Origin: Saprospirales bacterium | GTDB taxonomy: Bacteria; Bacteroidota; Bacteroidia; Chitinophagales; Saprospiraceae | DNA length: 64,000 nt | Assembly (NCBI GenBank): GCA_002698985.1 | Contig: PAAY01000019.1 | Coordinates: 1-64,000, forward strand | Direction: 5' to 3' | Part shown: in pieces, positions 61,526-64,000 of the stretch | How positions within the stretch are numbered: the stretch's first letter is position 1 | Layout of the letters: each line of letters begins with the position of its first letter | Notes under the pieces: generated by a model | The model's database searches: none | What the model was told of the DNA's origin: nothing | Seen by the model: only the letters and a program-made list of their open reading frames with translations | Made by a program: the position numbers and the translations under genes

Positions 61526-61755
61526 TTTTTTGTTTTGACTTATAGAAATAAAAGCTATCTCAAAACAAGATTTAAGGTGCTGAGAGGGGAATAGCAACAG
61601 CCGAGAGTGGTTCCAGCTCCAGCAAACCTGCTTTTAAAAATTCAAACAGAAGCCGCCCTTGCGCGGGTTCTCTATTCACGACACTCGAATTTCTTTCCGC
61701 AGCAACCCGGCAAAGGCGGCAATGCTATTGTGAACGAACATTCCTTGGTTCTTTT

Positions 61756-62214
61756 TCAATCACTATCCTTCAAAAACACCGGCTCTCTGTAAGCATGGTT
61801 GAGCATGTCGTAGGTGCTCACAATGCCCACCAGTTTTCCTTCGTCATCAACCACTGGAATTGCGTGAAACAGATTCTCCCGGAAAAATCCCGCCGCCACC
61901 ATTATGGTGTCATCGGGGTGTAGTTTGGCAACCTGCTTTGTCATGACTTCCTTTACGAGAAGTGAACGTAAAATGGCTTTGTTGAACTCTTCACTCTTTT
62001 CTGTGCGGAACAAGGTGAACCCATGCAGGATTTTAAAATAATCCGTTTTGCTGACCATTCCGACCACTACCCCCTCCCGGTTCAGCACCGGCAAGTGATG
62101 TATGTTGTTGGTCCGGAATATTTCGTCCACCTTGCTCATGGTGTCATCAGGACGGACGAAAATCACATTCGTCGTCATGATTTGACCAACTTTGGTTGTG
62201 GGATCGATCATCAT
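61756..62214 (-). CDS. Tandem CBS domain protein
   Basis: The 152-residue protein is a pair of CBS domains: VGQIMTTNVIFVRPDDTMSKVDEIF with HHLPVLNREGVVVGMVSKTD, and VKEVMTKQVAKLHPDDTIMVAAGFF with HAIPVVDDEGKLVGIVSTYD. CBS pairs sense adenosine ligands. Its neighbour is a paralog 25 bases away, so they are one transcript. Stand-alone CBS proteins of this kind are often part of anaerobic regulons. Confidence 0.9.
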   Translation of the reverse strand: MMIDPTTKVGQIMTTNVIFVRPDDTMSKVDEIFRTNNIHHLPVLNREGVVVGMVSKTDYFKILHGFTLFRTEKSEEFNKAILRSLLVKEVMTKQVAKLHPDDTIMVAAGFFRENLFHAIPVVDDEGKLVGIVSTYDMLNHAYREPVFLKDSD

Positions 62215-62239
62215 GGTCTCAGTATTTTAAGATTAAAAT

Positions 62240-62683
62240 TTACTCTTCGTCAAATGTCAGTTCTTCGCTTTCTTCCACAGGTGAATCGAAGCTATAAGCT
62301 ATCAGGTCATGGGTGGTTACCAGCCCTACCAGTACGCCACCTTCAATGATCGGCAATGCGTGAAACTTGTTGGCAAGGAAAATATCTGCTGCCAGGCCGA
62401 TGCTGTCCTCCGGACTCAGGCTCAAAGGGTATTTTGTCATCACATCGCTGGCGCAAATGGCGTTTCCACCTTTCCCGTTTTCCCTGAACGACAGGATGTA
62501 AGCCACTTTTGCAAAATCTTCCCTGGAGATAATGCCCAAAAGCATCCCCTGGCCATCCGTTACCGGCAAGTGATGGAAGCTATGCTTCGAGAAAATATCT
62601 GCAACTTTTTTGAGTGGAGTATCTGGCCTGACGGTGACCAGGTTGGAAGTCATGATGGATTCAACAGATGTATTCGGGTTCAT
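62240..62683 (-). CDS. Tandem CBS domain protein, first of a pair
   Basis: The 147-residue protein has two CBS domains: VESIMTSNLVTVRPDTPLKKVADIF with HHLPVTDGQGMLLGIISRED, and ASDVMTKYPLSLSPEDSIGLAADIF with HALPIIEGGVLVGLVTTHD. It ends in an acidic tail (EESEELTFDEE). The start at 62683 (MNPNTSVESIM) fits a -7 element at 62715-62722 and a Crp/Fnr-type palindrome at 62745-62760. Confidence 0.9.
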   Translation of the reverse strand: MNPNTSVESIMTSNLVTVRPDTPLKKVADIFSKHSFHHLPVTDGQGMLLGIISREDFAKVAYILSFRENGKGGNAICASDVMTKYPLSLSPEDSIGLAADIFLANKFHALPIIEGGVLVGLVTTHDLIAYSFDSPVEESEELTFDEE

Positions 62684-62714
62684 CTTTTGGTGGTTTTTGT
62701 GAGAAGTTGTATCC

Positions 62715-62722
62715 CAAAAATA
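62715..62722 (-). promoter_or_regulatory. Putative -7 element (TATTTTTG) of the CBS genes
   Basis: A full match to TAnnTTTG on the minus strand, 31 bases before the ATG and 34 bases centre-to-centre from the upstream palindrome. Confidence 0.6.
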
Positions 62723-62744
62723 CCTGCTCGCCCGATGCTGGCCG

Positions 62745-62760
62745 GGTGACAAACGTCACC
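62745..62760 (-). promoter_or_regulatory. Crp/Fnr-type palindrome upstream of the CBS genes
   Basis: GGTGACAAACGTCACC is a perfect 6-4-6 palindrome with the TGAC...GTCA core of Crp/Fnr sites, at the same distance from its -7 element as the cco, rrf2 and 41.7-kb sites. Confidence 0.65.
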
Positions 62761-62972
62761 CCCTTGGTTGATTAGTATCATGAGCTGGTCCGCCATCCTT
62801 CTAATCTTTTTCTACCTTAAGGCGTTTACGGTTTCGTTCCATATTTTTGCCGCCCTTCATGAAAATCCACCCTTTGATTTTTCATCGGAGGCTTCTCGAA
62901 GATCACCCGTTAGCCAGCACACTTCAGCTGCGTTTCATTAACCGCTAATTTCAACCCAAACACAAAGAATTC

Positions 62973-63917
62973 ATGGCCACTAAGACCCACAAGTGCATCA
63001 TCATCGGATCAGGACCCGCAGGTTATACGGCTGCCATCTATGCTGCCCGTGCAAACATGAACCCCATCCTCTTTACCGGACCCGAACCGGGGGGCCAATT
63101 GACCACCACCACCGAAGTGGAGAACTTCCCCGGCTACCCCAACGGCATCACCGGACCGGAAATGATGGAGGAATTCCGCCAACAGGCCGAGCGCTTCGGT
63201 ACCGAGGTGCGCTACGAGATCATCTCCAAAGTAGATTTCAATACCGGTGAGAACTACCACAAACTCTGGACGGAAAGCGGCGAAGAATTGCAGGCATACA
63301 CCGTGATCATCTCAACCGGTGCCAGTGCCAAATACCTTGGCCTCGAATCCGAACAGCGACTGATGAACAAAGGCGTGAGCGCCTGCGCCGTATGCGACGG
63401 CTTTTTCTTCCGTGGAAAAGAAGTTGCAGTCGTCGGTGGTGGTGACACCGCTGCAGAAGAAGCCACCTACCTCGCCAAACTTTGCCCCAAAGTGCACATG
63501 CTTGTGCGCCGCGACGAACTCCGTGCTTCGTCCATTATGCAGCAGCGGGTGTTCAACACCGAAAACATCATCGTCCACTGGAACACCGAAGCCGAAGAAA
63601 TTCTGGGTGAGGAATCCGTCAACGGCGTCCGGGTGGTCAACAACAAAACCGGCGAAAAAACCGTGCTGCCCGTTGAAGGCTTCTTCGTGGCCATCGGCCA
63701 CAAACCCAACACCGACATTTTCAAAGGTTTCCTCGACATGGACGAGACCGGCTACCTCATCACCAAGCCCGGCACCACCCATACCAACATCCCCGGTGTC
63801 TTTGCCAGCGGCGACGCCCAGGACAAAGTGTACCGCCAGGCCGTCACCGCCGCCGGAACCGGCTGCATGGCCGCCCTCGATGCCGAACGCTATCTCGTGG
63901 AAGCGGGAATTGAGTAG
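62973..63917 (+). CDS. trxB: Thioredoxin reductase
   Basis: The 314-residue protein is a complete low-molecular-weight thioredoxin reductase: FAD motif GSGPAG (13-18), redox pair CAVC (Cys138, Cys141) followed by DGFFF, NADPH motif GGGDTA near residue 155 and C-terminal FASGDAQDKVYRQAVTAAGTG. It reduces thioredoxin with NADPH. It is divergent from the CBS genes, with a 289-base gap that holds their promoter. The stop is followed by GGGGATTATGG-type repeats. Confidence 0.95.
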   Translation: MATKTHKCIIIGSGPAGYTAAIYAARANMNPILFTGPEPGGQLTTTTEVENFPGYPNGITGPEMMEEFRQQAERFGTEVRYEIISKVDFNTGENYHKLWTESGEELQAYTVIISTGASAKYLGLESEQRLMNKGVSACAVCDGFFFRGKEVAVVGGGDTAAEEATYLAKLCPKVHMLVRRDELRASSIMQQRVFNTENIIVHWNTEAEEILGEESVNGVRVVNNKTGEKTVLPVEGFFVAIGHKPNTDIFKGFLDMDETGYLITKPGTTHTNIPGVFASGDAQDKVYRQAVTAAGTGCMAALDAERYLVEAGIE

Positions 63918-63977
63918 GGATTGTGAGGATTATGGGGATTATGGGGATTATGGAGGATTATAGAGGATTATGGGGTT
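63918..63977. repeat. GGATTATGG word tract after trxB
   Basis: Five or six copies of a GGATTATGGG/GGATTATAGA word follow the trxB stop, another example of the tracts that follow genes in the first 23 kb. Confidence 0.8.
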
Positions 63978-64000
63978 TAGCAGGGATACTCTGTTCAACT

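Overview
This window looks like a chromosomal segment of a Gram-negative Bacteroidota bacterium, most likely Saprospiria-like. The reasons are the TAnnTTTG promoter elements, a futalosine-pathway menaquinone gene (mqnB), a Kdo synthesis gene (kdsA), a PorV/PorQ-like outer-membrane protein, a fused CcoN-CcoO oxidase, a Sec-type (clade II) nitrous oxide reductase and a fused CcsBA. No rRNA or other direct taxonomic marker is present, so the placement is inference. I recognised no tRNA, rRNA, CRISPR array or complete insertion sequence.

Layout. 0.1-11.4 kb: housekeeping genes (Asp/Asn hydroxylase, mqnB, alpha/beta hydrolase, TerC, DoxX, ApbE, a DEDDh exonuclease, PPK2, uridine kinase) separated by unusual word-like minisatellite tracts. 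11.6-18.0 kb: leftward genes for a DUF2520 protein, System I cytochrome c maturation (ccmF, and ccmE of the CxxxY type) and selenium use (mnmH-selD). 18.3-26.4 kb: rightward ABC permease, beta-barrel, kdsA, two secreted paralogs, an FAD dehydrogenase and a TMTC-like TPR protein. 26.4-32.0 kb: a leftward cco operon (ccoS-ccoNO-ccoQ-ccoP-ccoG-ccoH) for a cbb3 oxidase. 32.2-38.9 kb: a leftward nos cluster (cytochrome c, nosZ, membrane protein, nosL, nosD, nosF, nosY). 39.1-43.0 kb: rightward Rrf2 regulator, universal stress proteins (one broken by an amber codon) and a small unknown protein. 43.1-46.3 kb: fused CcsBA (System II). 46.3-62.7 kb: a long leftward block with an OB-fold lipoprotein, an outer-membrane barrel, three multiheme cytochromes with 91, 13 and 23 CxxCH motifs, an Fe-S/FAD oxidoreductase, a cytochrome-b-like membrane protein and two CBS proteins. 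63.0-63.9 kb: trxB.

How it fits together. From about 26 to 63 kb nearly everything serves electron transfer at low oxygen: a high-affinity oxidase, N2O reduction, two cytochrome c assembly systems and a very heme-rich conduit. Crp/Fnr-type palindromes stand before ccoS, between the nos cluster and rrf2, before two stress-protein transcription units and before the CBS gene. In four of these the palindrome centre lies 33-35 bp upstream of the centre of a TAnnTTTG-like element, which suggests one anaerobic regulon.

The most striking object is the cytochrome gene at 48,898-55,803. It has about 91 heme-binding motifs in about 2,300 residues, built from 75-residue three-heme repeats, and appears to have grown by internal duplication from the 13-heme gene beside it. 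With the 23-heme protein, the outer-membrane barrel, the Fe-S/FAD oxidoreductase and the cytochrome b, it looks like an undescribed electron conduit. The sequence also carries several small mobile or structured repeats, including a two-copy inverted-repeat element whose internal hairpin shows compensatory base changes.
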